A stretch of DNA of 64,000 nt, taken from assembly GCF_032854445.1 (NCBI RefSeq), contig NC_088300.1, positions 3,720,001-3,784,000 on the forward strand, written 5' to 3'. The notes under the pieces are model-generated. The model searched no databases. It was not told where the DNA came from and worked only from the letters and a program-made list of their open reading frames with translations. Shown here one piece after another: positions 37,301-59,812 of the stretch (positions within the stretch are counted from its first letter, which is position 1; each line of letters begins with the position of its first letter). Both the position numbers and the translations under genes were made by a program. The stretch comes from Liolophura sinensis (lineage: Eukaryota > Mollusca > Polyplacophora > Chitonida > Chitonidae).

Positions 37301-39270
37301 GCCTCCACAATGTTCACACGACCTTGACGGTTTTTACCCAAACCTTCTCCTTTTCTGTAACCCATTTTAGCCTGACATAGAAAAGAGGAACGTTATACAA
37401 TTACATAAGTGAACATAGGACAATAAAATTTCAATGTCATTTTCATCCTCCAATAATTGCATACATCAAAATTATCTTCCTCACAGTGTTCTACTTCACG
37501 CACAGTACTGTATATGCCCTGAAATAAAGGTCATTAAATATTACTTTTTGGTCTGAAACTCACATTATTTTTCAGTGAGATATCATTCAACTTTCTGTCA
37601 TAACTTAAAAACAAAAATGAATAATCCATTCAGGTCAAATCTTATAAACTGTAACAAGCACATGGACTTGTAAACCACAGGTAAAATATTAAATAAGGTT
37701 CACCGGATCGACCAGTGAAAACTATGCCTAAAATTACTTTCACTAATGTTTTTAGAATTTTTTTAAAGAGTATTAAAGGCATTGAAATGTTTGAATTTCA
37801 TGGTGGACTTTATTGGCCAAACTGACTGTGTAGGACCTCTGAAGTCCCGTCACCATTTTTTCTTTATGTTCAGGAAATAAATTTTTGAGAACATTATTTC
37901 AGTAATCCTTTCCTCATGGGTGAAGAGAGCTATTCCAACATTCATGTTATGTTTAGAGTTGGAAAAGCTTCCTGTGACGTTTGAGTTCTTAATCACTGGT
38001 AGTATTGTCCACAAAGGCCACTTTAGTTATTCAAATGTTTAAATGCCTTCAACTTTCATCAAAATAATTATAAAAAAATATATGAAAGTATTTTTATGCA
38101 AAGTTTTAAGTGATCTATCAAGTGATGCCTACTTCAATTTAGAGCGCTCTTTTCTATTAATTCTGTGGAATTCTTTGATTTTGTGTCTCCTACCAGTGAA
38201 GCTTCATTCAAACATCTATAAATCTTCACCCTTTTCACCCACTAAAGCACTGTTTTCTGTGGGATTTATGCATACAGTTATTATGAAAATGATGCTAAAA
38301 ATGACTTGTGTAATTAAAGATGTTACCTTCATAAAACTGTGCAGAGTATTTTTCTCCTCCCCATAATTTGGTCAGAATGTTTCAAAATATTTGTTGCAGA
38401 GGCAGTTGAAGAATAAGACTAAGTGAAAAGACTTAAAATATTGTCTTGGACTGTAATTCTGAACCTGGGATATATAGCATTGGCATAGATTCACTCCAGT
38501 ATAGCATGCCATGACTAAACTACATATACTCTAGGGACACTTCCATAGTGTTCAAGGTAGTCCCCCTTGCAACCGCTTAAAGAATTGAAGGTAGAAAATG
38601 TATTGCTTTGATGGGATAACCTCTACCTGATTAAAATATCAACAAGACTTAATCCCAATGTTAAAAGAGCATTATATTTTCAGAAGAGTTACTTGTAACA
38701 ATCACAGTAAAGAAGCCGAGATTGAATAGTGTATCAGTATCCAGCCTGTGGTGAGACTCTGGAATGGTAGTGGATGGTCACAAATTCACCTAGAAGGTAT
38801 CAAGATCTAGTTTTGATAAACCGCTAGCAAAATCTTAGTTTCAAATGATACATATGTGATCAACAGCCTTTACGTAAGCATAATCTTTATGCCTGCTTCA
38901 ACATCTTTTACCATCATTTTTGCAGCGAAATCATTGTATTCTGGCATTCCTTTCACGCTCTTTCCTTCCGACTCGGCATGTAAATCCTCAGTGGGAGATT
39001 GTGCCGTCTCATCATATCGACACATCTTGGCCGGAGGGGAAAACCCCTCCCCACCACTGCTGGCATCAGAGTGACTACTGCCATAATATGGCGTGGCCCT
39101 CTTCAGTGGGGATAAACTGCCCACAGGGAGGGCCTTCGGTGCTGACTTGTCAGCTCTATGCTTAGGGCCATGCCCAGGCAGCTGCCCACTTCGTTGTTGA
39201 CCCCTGTCTGCACTATCACTGCTATAGTATCCACATGGTTGAGGGTCATTTTCAATGCTGGCATCAGAGT
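16187..39270 (-). CDS. CMTR1: Cap-specific mRNA (nucleoside-2'-O-)-methyltransferase 1, 21 coding exons
   Basis: CMTR1 methylates the ribose 2'-O of the first transcribed nucleotide of capped mRNA (cap-0 to cap-1) in the nucleus, using S-adenosylmethionine. I assembled 21 exons by matching the family and checking every GT..AG junction and phase; they join in one frame of about 866 residues plus stop, without the start. Domain order: acidic/serine-rich N-terminus, G-patch (37213-37371), FtsJ/RrmJ-type methyltransferase (34391-28147) with the SAM loop [11 protein letters not shown], a guanylyltransferase-like region (25164-18465), and a C-terminal WW domain (17932-16763). The expected K-D-K-E catalytic residues are present: K in [10 protein letters not shown] in MMADG, K in [11 protein letters not shown] in PANSERY. 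Human CMTR1 is 835 aa. The first exon here opens with a splice acceptor and needs one nucleotide from an upstream exon, so the start lies further 5'; 40200-40437 is a phase-compatible candidate. An AATAAA follows the stop. Introns hold most of the minisatellites of the window. Confidence 0.95.
16763..16871 (-). CDS. CMTR1: CMTR1 coding exon 20 (WW domain)
   Basis: Between TTTCAG|AC and [31 protein letters not shown], then FECPPD, carries the WW-domain pattern (first W, YFY, closing P). Human CMTR1 has a WW domain at this place that contacts RNA polymerase II. Confidence 0.92.
17143..17620 (-). repeat. Minisatellite, 47-bp unit, about 10 copies, in CMTR1 intron 19
   Basis: Consensus includes GCTGTACTCAATGCACTAAC and ACAGGCTATATTCTTGACAC on the plus strand. 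It resembles no neighbouring exon and begins about 195 bp after the exon 19 donor. Confidence 0.92.
17820..17932 (-). CDS. CMTR1: CMTR1 coding exon 19
   Basis: Between TACAG|G and AAAG|GTATGA. It starts [11 protein letters not shown] and continues through [13 protein letters not shown] to the entry of the WW domain. Confidence 0.92.
18465..18581 (-). CDS. CMTR1: CMTR1 coding exon 18
   Basis: Between TTGTAG|G and [31 protein letters not shown] and [10 protein letters not shown] align well with the family, including KAVSKPSRPD. Confidence 0.93.
19131..19222 (-). CDS. CMTR1: CMTR1 coding exon 17
   Basis: Between AATCAG|GCA and AAAG|GTACTA, phase 0 in and 2 out. [20 protein letters not shown] matches the human AQRKISAIHILDVLVLNG stretch. 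Confidence 0.88.
19520..19657 (-). CDS. CMTR1: CMTR1 coding exon 16
   Basis: Forty-six codons, phase 0, between TTTGCAG|AAA and [29 protein letters not shown], then [19 protein letters not shown], match the family. The 46-bp minisatellite abuts its acceptor. Confidence 0.93.
19661..21478 (-). repeat. Minisatellite, 46-bp unit, about 39 copies, abutting the CMTR1 exon 16 acceptor
   Basis: Consensus includes TACATGTGGACAATGGGCAG and GATGGACTGCATTCACAAAC. On the coding strand many units contain GTTTGTGAATGCAG, an acceptor-like string resembling the true acceptor GTGTTTGCAG. No stop occurs in any plus frame of most units, which produces very long spurious ORFs (602 codons). The array lies in CMTR1 intron 15. 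Confidence 0.95.
21600..22100 (+). repeat. Dispersed repeat, about three tandem degenerate units
   Basis: Blocks such as TAATTATGAAAATAATTACC, AAGTTTCAT(G/C)(G/A)AAA and AAAGCACT recur at about 21605, 21800 and 21970. A related single copy is at 33995-34215. It fills the space between the two arrays of CMTR1 intron 15. Confidence 0.6.
22120..22975 (-). repeat. Minisatellite, 30-bp unit, about 28 copies, each a copy of the CMTR1 exon 15 donor
   Basis: On the coding strand each unit reads GTTCCTGCTGGGACTAGGG|GTATGTGTTGT or close to it. The true exon end is GTTCCTTCTTGGACTAGGG|GTATGTGTTG, so about 20 exon bases plus 10 or more intron bases are repeated. Most units keep GGG|GTATGTG. Confidence 0.92.
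22954..23085 (-). CDS. CMTR1: CMTR1 coding exon 15 (source of a 30-bp splice-site minisatellite)
   Basis: Forty-four codons, phase 0, between TGACAG|TGC and [29 protein letters not shown] and FLLGLG match the human guanylyltransferase-like domain. The last ~20 exon bases with the donor are repeated about 28 times in the following intron. Confidence 0.93.
23602..23670 (-). CDS. CMTR1: CMTR1 coding exon 14
   Basis: Twenty-three codons, phase 0, between TTTTAG|GTG and [29 protein letters not shown] fits the family position of IPDQAR...KFFEL. Confidence 0.85.
23840..24665. mobile_element. Foldback (MITE-like) element with an internal 51-bp array
   Basis: The left arm (AGAGTTAAAGGCGCTCAAAC ATTTGACTTC) and the reverse complement of the right arm at about 24570-24650 (GTTTAAAGGCATTAAAATGT TTGA) match. 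The flanks also match the second copy at 37735-38100. Between the arms, the arm-proximal 51 bp (AACATTTGACTTCTAAGGCG TGC) is amplified about 10 times. Confidence 0.65.
24680..25070 (-). repeat. Tandem repeat, 90-bp unit, about 4 copies, 40 bp after CMTR1 exon 13 donor
   Basis: Units share TATATGTAAAGTATCCTTGA and CATTAATGCAGTTGTCATTA and are nearly identical, so the array is young. It contains no exon sequence. Confidence 0.93.
25107..25164 (-). CDS. CMTR1: CMTR1 coding exon 13
   Basis: A 58-nt exon between TTCAG|G and [27 protein letters not shown] matches the family segment ending in CLRLWGIP. Confidence 0.9.
25580..26700 (-). repeat. Minisatellite, 75-bp unit, about 15 copies, in CMTR1 intron 12
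   Basis: Consensus includes CATTCACAACAGCCCCACCC and GCTCAAAACTAGTATATGGC. As 75 is a multiple of three, the coding strand carries an open frame of 25-residue repeats ([18 protein letters not shown]). I regard this as an accident of the period. Confidence 0.93.
26936..26992 (-). CDS. CMTR1: CMTR1 coding exon 12
   Basis: A 57-nt exon with phase 2 at both ends, between CATCAG|A and [26 protein letters not shown] aligns to the short helix between methyltransferase and guanylyltransferase-like parts. It is too short to stand out as an ORF. Confidence 0.85.
28147..28332 (-). CDS. CMTR1: CMTR1 coding exon 11
   Basis: Between TTCACAG|G and AA|GTACGT. It begins [10 protein letters not shown] and runs to [13 protein letters not shown], matching the end of the methyltransferase domain. 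Confidence 0.93.
28575..28745 (+). mobile_element. SINE-like element with family C tail
   Basis: B-box-like AAGTTTCAATCCCGC, then GTTAGGAGTTTCCACAGG and a tail ATAAAACACCGATCAAAT, as in the C-type ends. It lies between CMTR1 exons 10 and 11. Confidence 0.5.
28796..28928 (-). CDS. CMTR1: CMTR1 coding exon 10 (second catalytic lysine)
   Basis: Acceptor CTACAG|GT, donor AG|GTATGT. Encodes [20 protein letters not shown] and [11 protein letters not shown]. The Lys of VCKLFD is catalytic, and the Glu before the split Arg codon completes the tetrad. Confidence 0.96.
29185..29462 (-). repeat. Minisatellite, about 56-bp unit, copies of the CMTR1 exon 9 end with its donor
   Basis: About four intronic units follow the true exon end. 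On the coding strand each has TTGCTTTGTCCATTCTCAGA ACAG|GTAACAAG (one has a variant before the donor). The exon itself has TTGCTTTGTCCATTCTCCGA ACAG|GTAACAAG, so about 44 exon and 12 intron bases repeat. Confidence 0.93.
29419..29515 (-). CDS. CMTR1: CMTR1 coding exon 9 (source of a splice-site minisatellite)
   Basis: Starts GGG TTT TCT in phase 0 after TTGCAG and ends ACAG|GTAACA in phase 1. [20 protein letters not shown] then [13 protein letters not shown] match the family. The last 44 exon bases and the donor are repeated about four more times directly downstream. Confidence 0.95.
30212..30330 (-). CDS. CMTR1: CMTR1 coding exon 8 (catalytic aspartate)
   Basis: Acceptor TATTCAG|GA, donor GGA|GTAAGT. 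It encodes [14 protein letters not shown], then [20 protein letters not shown]. The Asp of MMADG is the catalytic aspartate. Confidence 0.95.
30417..30725. repeat. Short tandem repeat, 17-bp unit, about 17 copies
   Basis: GTAATGGGTGTGATCAT with alternation of GTAATGG/GCAATGG and GATCAT/GATTAT, in CMTR1 intron 7. Confidence 0.93.
30810..30990 (-). mobile_element. tRNA-headed SINE, family C (truncated), in a CMTR1 intron
   Basis: Minus strand: GGCCTCCGTGGTATGTTGGC head, GAGCCTCTCACCAATGCGGT, GTGAGTTCAAGTCAAGC B box, CATGCTGGTTTCCTCTCC, GATGGTCGTGGGTTTC; ends there. Confidence 0.75.
31020..31800. repeat. Self-complementary cluster of GAGGTGTA / TACACCTC motifs
   Basis: 31025-31190 is dominated by GAGGTGTA and 31590-31800 by TACACCTC or TACCTCA, with local palindromes such as GAGGTGTACACCTC. 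The two blocks could pair over about 400 bp. No known family is recognised. Confidence 0.6.
32207..32399 (-). CDS. CMTR1: CMTR1 coding exon 7 (SAM-binding loop)
   Basis: Sixty-four codons plus one base, between AATGTAG|GAG and [29 protein letters not shown] is the FtsJ-family SAM-binding motif; [16 protein letters not shown] follows as in human CMTR1. Confidence 0.97.
32590..33180 (-). repeat. Tandem repeat, about 81-bp unit, about 7 copies, in CMTR1 intron 6
   Basis: Units share ATGAGGAACCCAATATTAAA and CTGACATCTGACCAAACAAG. No exon sequence is contained. Confidence 0.93.
33364..33436 (-). CDS. CMTR1: CMTR1 coding exon 6 (catalytic lysine)
   Basis: Acceptor TTTTCAG, donor GGG|GTAGGA. The exon completes the Arg codon split across the previous junction and encodes [20 protein letters not shown]. 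The lysine is the first residue of the K-D-K-E tetrad. Confidence 0.95.
33995..34215 (+). repeat. Dispersed repeat related to 21600-22100
   Basis: Shares AATTGTGAAAATAGTTACC, AGTTTCATGGAAATAG, GGTCAAAATCTGAATACATG and AAAGTCCTAAAT with that region. It lies in CMTR1 intron 6 flank, near exon 5. Confidence 0.6.
34391..34485 (-). CDS. CMTR1: CMTR1 coding exon 5 (start of the methyltransferase fold)
   Basis: Phase 0 in, phase 2 out, between TACAG|AGT and [31 protein letters not shown] and [11 protein letters not shown] follow the family closely, including the RARTxxNPYE motif that leads into the catalytic lysine exon. Confidence 0.95.
34865..34936 (-). CDS. CMTR1: CMTR1 coding exon 4
   Basis: Twenty-four codons, phase 0, from TTATAG|AAA to [21 protein letters not shown] matches the vertebrate segment that carries DETEFC, just before the methyltransferase fold. 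Confidence 0.9.
35290..36178 (-). repeat. Minisatellite, 29-bp unit, about 30 copies, in CMTR1 intron 3
   Basis: CTTGGTGTTGGTGGAGAGTA TCCACAGAG with G/A and GAG/CAG variants. It opens spurious frames on both strands. No splice signal from the exon is present. Confidence 0.95.
36240..36914 (-). repeat. Minisatellite, about 47-bp unit, about 14 copies, carrying the CMTR1 exon 3 donor
   Basis: Coding-strand units contain ATAGGAGAG|GTAAACACTTG TCCTCTTAC, identical to the true exon 3 end (GATAGGAGAG|GTAAACACTTG). About seven units keep GAG|GTAAAC; others read GGGGCAAAC and have lost the GT. Confidence 0.92.
36915..37007 (-). CDS. CMTR1: CMTR1 coding exon 3
   Basis: Thirty-one codons, phase 0, between TTTCAG|ATT and [24 protein letters not shown] and LRQWKVIGE match the linker between G-patch and methyltransferase. 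The last 10 exon bases and the donor seed the 47-bp minisatellite that fills the next intron. Confidence 0.9.
37213..37371 (-). CDS. CMTR1: CMTR1 coding exon 2 (G-patch domain)
   Basis: Fifty-three codons in phase 0, between CAG|GCT and [26 protein letters not shown] is a textbook G-patch with its glycine ladder, followed by [14 protein letters not shown] as in vertebrate CMTR1. In the human protein the G-patch binds the DEAH helicase DHX15; I infer the same here. Confidence 0.95.
37735..38100. mobile_element. Foldback (MITE-like) element, second copy
   Basis: The left arm TATTAAAGGCATTGAAATGT TTGA pairs with the right arm reverse complement GTTGAAGGCATTTAAACATT TGA. The outer flank (ATGAAAGTATTTTTATGCAA AG) equals the outer flank of the copy at 23840. 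It lies in CMTR1 intron 1. Confidence 0.65.
38912..39270 (-). CDS. CMTR1: CMTR1 coding exon 1 (N-terminal region up to the G-patch)
   Basis: The acceptor TTTGTAG precedes 39270 and the donor ATG|GTAAAA follows 38912. The exon encodes about 119 residues rich in Ser, Asp and Pro, probably disordered, and ends in [10 protein letters not shown], the short helix that precedes the G-patch in CMTR1. It has no initiation codon of its own in a suitable place and starts in phase 1, so an upstream exon is required. This region is longer than its human counterpart. Confidence 0.85.
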
Positions 39271-40199
39271 CTACAAATAATGACAGTGTAATGATCATTA
39301 CGCATGTATACACACCCTTAAAAACAGTTTGTATGATGCTTAAACCTTTCATACTATTTCTTAGCTCCTCAAACCTGTTTTAGGTTTTCAGCCAAACAAC
39401 TGATCAAAGATATACATTTGCTGTTTAAACAAAGATTGAACCTTTTATTCAAAAAACCTATCTCCACTCTTTCTTCCATATTTCAAAAAGCCACAATTCA
39501 TTCACTAAGAGGCACATACATGCATGGATCACTTGATTTATAACTTTGTGTGTTTCCTTAGGCCCATGTCAGGTACCATTTTATCATAAATTAACATTCC
39601 AGAATAAGCCAGAAGATGCTCATCCCTGCTGGGGACAATATAAGACACTAATGTTGTATAAATGCCCTCATGGAGTCTTCCGCGAGCAATTCCACACAAT
39701 AAATTTTTATTATGGATAGTTCAACATTTTGTTATTATTATTGCTTGTTTTCTGGCCTAACCCTACATGAGGGTTCAAAACCGCCTGGATCAGTGCACAA
39801 TGGACTTAAATCTTTAATTCCATGAATGTATTCAGAACTGTCCCAAAAGAGACAATGCTTGAAATTCCCCATGAGGCAATGTTTGTGTAAGATGGCGATT
39901 TCATGAAGTATCAAGGGAATAAGGGATGAAAGATACTTTACAGTCAACTGTGACACTTCAGGACGAGTCATGGAATGTGGGTCTGGAGAAGTGCAGGAAT
40001 ATGACCAGTGTAATTGGGAACACTGCCCATCAAGCTGGTCCATGTGGTGCACTCTACCTTGTTTTCTGTAATATGTCACTGCTTCTGTTAAGTTGTGATT
40101 GCAAAGCTATGAGATAGTTCACATTCACAAGCACTAACAGTATAACAGCAGAGAATTCAGACATGATTGTGGTGAACCAAGAAAATAGCTGAAATTTAC

Positions 40200-40437
40200 T
40201 ATCATAGCCCAAAAACGCCTTCCATCCGCAACCCCCATGATGCACATCTTTGTGGCACAACTCGCAGAAAGCCAAACTGGTGGATGTTATCTTCCTCATG
40301 AATTTTCCCACGTATTCCCCTTCGACCTTCCGTTCAAGCCAATTCCACCTCCAGATGTTTTTCAACCCCTTGTCCACTGTACGCGCATCAAAATCTTTAT
40401 CTGATCGATCCACGATACTGCGAGACGTTGCCGCCAT
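40200..40437 (-). CDS. Candidate 5' coding exon with half a zinc-finger-like domain; possible CMTR1 first exon or separate gene
   Basis: ATG at 40437 lies in a good initiation context (AAAAATGG) and opens 79 codons that end at a donor (A|GTAAAT). The peptide begins MAATSRSIVDRSDKDFDART and contains GLKNIWRWNWLE and a CELCH pair of cysteines followed by GWKAF. This resembles the N-terminal zinc-finger-like module of transposase-related proteins in invertebrates, but the usual second pair of metal ligands is not in this exon. It ends in phase 1, exactly what CMTR1 exon 1 at 39270 needs, and it sits where a CMTR1 promoter is expected, with an inverted CCAAT box 54 bp upstream. Alternatives are an unrelated gene whose later exons I missed, or a short unseen CMTR1 first exon. 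A match of phase alone would occur by chance one time in three. Confidence 0.5.
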
Positions 40438-40490
40438 TTTTGACCGGGCTGGCTCTGCTTCTGCCTTCGAATAATGGTATCTTGTTCCCG

Positions 40491-40495
40491 ATTGG
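40491..40495 (-). promoter_or_regulatory. Inverted CCAAT box upstream of the ATG at 40437
   Basis: ATTGG on the plus strand, hence CCAAT on the coding strand, 54 bp before the candidate initiation codon. It supports a promoter here, possibly that of CMTR1. Confidence 0.35.
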
Positions 40496-40599
40496 TTGAA
40501 ACAGTTCGGCTTAATGAAACACACGATCTGACTGGACAATAGACTCCATTCAGATAACATTATAACCTCCGTCAATGCCAGATTTCGGTAGCCATGCAT

Positions 40600-41675
40600 C
40601 GGCAAATTGACAGAATCTTCGACTTTATTTTGAGGAAATAAATCGGAACTTTACAAAATGTTACTACACAGAAAAAAAAAAAAACGGAAAACAGGTAAAT
40701 TAATCGAAACTGATCAAAGAGAAAGTGGAAAAAAAGGTGTTTCTGTAATTTTCTGTATTTTCTGAATTTTTTGTAATCTCGCCCATTTAATTTATATTGC
40801 AAACGGTCATAGAAGGCCTGCGAGGGATTCTCCAGGAATTGCATGAAAGTAAGAATGTGGACGACAAATAATGTTTAAGTGTAACGCTAGCATCGGGAAC
40901 ACATTAACTCCAGAGATTAAATTTTCAACAAATCATTACAAGTCATTACAACAATAACCGAAAACACACCACAGTTGAACTAAACTAGCATCAGTCATTA
41001 TCATGACCTCTTCACAAATATTTCTATAGGTATGTCTCAAAACATTCACGACTTTCTATTTACACGATACGTTGTTGTTGTTGTTTTACTTAGTATGTTT
41101 TACAACCCATACACATCCGCAGCTTATGTACGAACCTGAAAGCGACAACCTTTGCGACTGAAAGCTCATGTTTATCTTCACATTACTGACAGAGAGAAAA
41201 TCTTCACAATCTACATCACCGTAGGTACAGCTGACAAAGAAAAGCCTTGTTAGCGGGCAATTGTAAGACTCAAAACTGAAAGTAACTGCAATCTCGAATA
41301 ATGACTAACAGGATAATGCCTCCTTCACATCTGGAAACCGAAATAAGAAGGGAGACTACTCTCAATTCGAAACCATTAAACCACTCAAATTTTGAAGATA
41401 CATAGCTCGTTACAATCTGCTTCTTGTTATGCAAACTTGTAAAAGCTGTTTTTCCCCAAGGCCTTTTGTTGTACATTACATTATGACAAGAAAGTAACAA
41501 TAATCTTTTGAGAAAATAGATGTGGAACTGACTGGCTTCCACAGCCAGAAAATGCCAGGCAACTGAACAATAAATTTAAAGTAATTTTTTACAGATATAG
41601 AGTTTTTATGGCTAAACTACAGATAAAACATTGTTATAAATAGAGAAGTCTATATTGACTGCCACAGAAGTTTGT
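40600..41675. other. Intergenic between the CMTR1 5' side and the PCNX4 3' side
   Basis: AT-rich DNA with a poly-A run near 40672. No coding exon is recognised. Confidence 0.4.
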
Positions 41676-41679
41676 TGTT

Positions 41680-41985
41680 CTTTTCGTTGAATCCTTAGAA
41701 TGCATGTAATGTGCCTCCTTGTTGCAGGACGGATTTCCAACGCTCTTTTGTCTAGTGCTGCTTCACTGAGACGCCTTACTGAAGGCAAGTAAGCCAACCC
41801 GCCCAAGCCATTATATTGATACGGGCCAACCAGTTGTTGCACTATCCCCTTCATGCTGAACGCCAAGCGAGGAAGTTATAGCTTCCTCTTTTAAGATCTT
41901 ACGTGTGACCCAGGACTGACCCTGGATCTACCGATCCCGAAGCAGACGCTCTACCAACTGTGCTATTGGGGCCGGTCTCGTAAAC
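41680..41985 (-). mobile_element. tRNA-headed SINE, family A (tail truncated)
   Basis: On the minus strand the head has a perfect pol III A box (TAGCACAGTTGGTAGAGCG) and a B-box-like GGGTCAGTCCTGG, followed by the same body as at 6590 and 45845. The CATATGACTG tail is missing. Confidence 0.75.
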
Positions 41986-44849
41986 TGAAACCCCTTAATG
42001 TAATTACACTTTGTTAGATGCAATAAGGTAAATCAACTAGAATTTTATAAAGCACAACATTTTATTGACAAACATCCAAATGATGAAGATTTCCTTCTTA
42101 CATGGAACTGTCGTGAACACTGTGTGTGAAGTTAGTGCCAGTTAATGCCCCAGTGATGTTAAGAAAATCTTGACAATGAGACATGAAACTTCTTAATGAC
42201 AATATCACAGACAATAGTTTTGTGTTAAATATATGAACCTAACCATAATGACAATGGATAAGACAAACCATTTAGTAGAATAAATATGTTAGCTTACAAA
42301 GTGAAGAACAGATACAAACCCCAACACATGAAAGTACCTCGTCTATCATGTGTTACAGTACATGTTGTATAACTAAACATAGTTTGAGGGCTAAGCAAAC
42401 AGAACTGAATACAGCTCAGCGAGATTAGTCATTCTGTACTATTTACATGTATACAATACCACTGGAGAGAGAGAGAAACAGAGAAACAAAAAGTGTACAA
42501 AAACCGTACTTTTGAATTAATAATAATAATTAAAAACAACATGATTTGTTTCGATGTAAACAAACAATTCATTTCATCATTTTACCCTATCGCTGGCTGT
42601 CTATAATCAGGGAGAAAACCATGTCCTACAATTCATTTTCCAAAAAACTGAGCAAGACGTATTTGTTCAACAAGCAAGGGTAAAACATGTATATTTTATT
42701 TGTTATCATAAATATTAATGACATAAAGAATGTCTGAGAGAAATAAACTTGAGTTGTGTGTATGACTAAGATGAGCTTATAAGCCATACAATCAATTTAA
42801 CATTGCAAACTGTCAAAGTGTTAATACTACATCTACAAGTATGGTTAGAAGACTACAGTGCTTGAACATGGAATCTGTCACCGATGGGTGTCAAGAATTT
42901 AGAAGTACTAGGTGACACTAAAGATTTGAAAGTATTTCAATTAATGCTCAATTTTAAATTAACAGACCTCAAGACTGCTACTAAGAAATAAGTGAAGAAA
43001 CAAAATCAATAATAATACAACAAAACACTAATACTAAACTAAATGCTGCACAATAAAAAAGTATTGATTATTATCTGTATTAATGAAATTAACATTAAAT
43101 ACAGTGAATACTCACTTAACTACAACTGCAATAATTTGTTAAATATGAAAGTAATCAACTATTTTATCTCTAGTCACAAAACTTCAATCATCAAACCTTA
43201 CATAAAAACTGGTGCAAAAGTGTATGACTATATACAACAATTCAAATTTCAAAATATCACTGAATCATATTGGCATAAAAACATCCTCCAATCAAAATTT
43301 GCAAATTTTGATATTCAATAGATTCCAAAGTGAATCAAAAACCAATCTGTCATGATATTTTAAGTTGTTTTACTGAATGGAGGTGTGGACGGATTTATTA
43401 CAAACATTATCATTACTAACCATTCCGTTAAAGGACAAGACAGCACCTGGCTAAAACATATTTCAATCGAAAGCAGGATACACAAGCATTCTAAAAAGTA
43501 TCACACTTCATTATTTTTGATGATACTTCCCCAAATAACATGTAGAACAAAATGATAATACTACACAAATGGCCGGTGTGAGTCCAGGCAGCCATCCAAT
43601 CAAACACGCTGCTATCAGGTGGCGCACCTAAGCTGTGATGTAGCCCTTGCCCCTTCACTCCATGAAGTGACATATCATAACCCAAAACTACTGCTTAAGA
43701 CATCATTTTGAGATAGTTTACAACGATTTAGCTGCATGTAGCCAAAGGGCCATTTCACAAAGTGTTATGGGGCAGGTCTGTATCACTTATGGACCTCCAC
43801 ATAGGTAAAATCAGTTAATACACAAGCCACATAATATTCAATGATCACACATTATGTCAGACAGCAGCATACCGTCTCATGACAAACCACATTCATCTCC
43901 CCTAATACATTTCTTGTCGCTCTTTTTAGCAATTAGTCAGCTGTTTCAAAATAACAAAGATTAGTGTCAGTGCAAAATTCATTAAGGATGCCAAAGGTTT
44001 ACGGGAATGAAAAGGCAGAATCTCACCAGGCAAAGCTTAAAATTAATTAAAAATCTTACAGGATATATTTTTTTTCTCTGAATTTATAAAAACTGAAGAA
44101 TTTAAATTTTACTCCTTTGCCTTTCTTGTATACAAAGGATGTTTTTCTGTTTTCTGTTATAAAATACAGTAAAATTACTGAAATAGCATGTTCAAGCGGA
44201 GGAGCTTTGCGAAAACTAAGTCAGCACTACTCTCATCTTAGAAGCCACCGCTACAAAATAGAAGCATAAAATCCAGTGACAGTCGAATGACCAGATCAGC
44301 CTCAGTGGTACTTAGATCTATTTTTATTTGTTTCAGAACAAAGCCTGCTGAAATATTCTGCCAGTATGTCCAGTTTTCGAGAAAACTATATTTATCACTT
44401 GGGCCTTCATCGCCCAAGTCCACAACTTTGACCTGTCATAGGCTACTGCTTAGACTATTATACCGAAAATACCATCGATGTTAGCGAGCTAGAGTAAAGG
44501 TGACTTCACCTTGCCCTCGACAATGGAGACATGCTGAAGCTGTGACACGTGAAAATTTTACTAAACTTTAACTGGATAGAAAAAAATCTAAAAAAAATAT
44601 TTAATGCCAGTTTAAGATACTTTGAGCGGTAGTATTTCAGCAGAAATAAACATTTGTCAGGTGCTGTCTTTCACTTTAATAAATATCATCAGAGGTGATA
44701 AACTTGTGAAATAATCTAATCAATGTCTGGTTAGACAGACACTAGGTTGTTTGATTATGTGAAAACAATCTCATATCAATAACACCCTATTACATGAATT
44801 ATGAACAATTGGGCACAGATAAAGATCTCTTAATGTATCCAAAGGGTGT
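41986..44849. other. PCNX4 3' flank, probably including its 3' UTR
   Basis: AT-rich with several minus-strand AATAAA signals (for example 42061-42066), so the transcript end cannot be fixed. Short ORFs here have no family resemblance. Confidence 0.4.
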
Positions 44850-58852
<14,003 letters not shown>

Positions 58853-59764
58853 GGCCGACATTAAGAATATCTTTGGTTAATATTTGTAATAATTTCAAAC
58901 GTCATGACTGAAACAGAAAAGTATGTCCTAGACCATATGTATATTAGGACTGTTACAGGGCAGCCACTCCAACATCTTTGAGTCCCTTTCAAATGTCTCT
59001 GGAGCTGAAACAGAAAACAGATTCATTATGTTAATGGAAAACTAATAAAAATATCAGTATAACTGAAGAGTTCTCCTAACCAAATCACAATGTTATGTTT
59101 GTAGATCGTGTTATGGTACTGAAGTTAATATGAAATCAGTCATGGTTTAAGTGAAAACAGTGTGAAACTTGTAGTCCCCATTGTTAGGGGGAGCGGAGAA
59201 AAAAAATATGGAAAATAGAATGGTCCCTATAGCACTTGGCCTTTCTTAAAACTGGGAGAGCTCAGCATGACCTTCATTTAGCTCCAACCCTGTTAGTGGT
59301 ATAATCTATCTACAAGAAGATGTTATTGTTAAATTCTGACATTCGCTGTGGCAATGATTTGGTCTCTGTAAAAACCATGACACACTTCTCAAACTACCAC
59401 TTCTTTTACACTCAGGGGAATTAAACCTCTATAGCTCATATTTATGTGGATACAATCTTGAAAACTACCTTGTTAATTTACTACTCTCACAAATCACACT
59501 AATTGACCAGCAAATCTGTGGTCACACTGTCTGAAAGAGATGTACAAACTAGCTCACTGTCAATTATAGTTTCACAGGCCATGTCAATCACCTACCTGTG
59601 GTTTTCAAAATCTATATGATTTCTGGCTTTGACAACATCTTTAAATCTATGACATTTTCACTGCCATCTGCCAGCAGAGCCTTTATAATCCTACCAGAAA
59701 CAGACATTCAGAAACATGGTGAACATTCTTGGAGAGATACTGATATACAGAGTCATGGTCACAA

Positions 59765-59812
59765 TGAAATCAGAATTTTAAAATAGCATACCAAGTCCAT
59801 GTAGATGAACTA
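59765..59812. repeat. End of the foldback family of 60965-61540
   Basis: CAGAATTTTAAAATAGCATA CCAAGTCCATGTAGATGAAC resembles the right terminus of that element. The partner end is not obvious. Confidence 0.5.

Noticed and set aside
41612..41866. Open frame beginning MAFSMKGIVQQLVGPYQYNG
   Set aside because: The same frame occurs in the SINE copies at 6670 and 45937; it is SINE body, not a gene.
43043..43321. 92-codon plus-strand ORF
   Set aside because: AT-rich, low complexity (Asn, Ile, Lys), without family resemblance; antisense to the PCNX4 3' flank.
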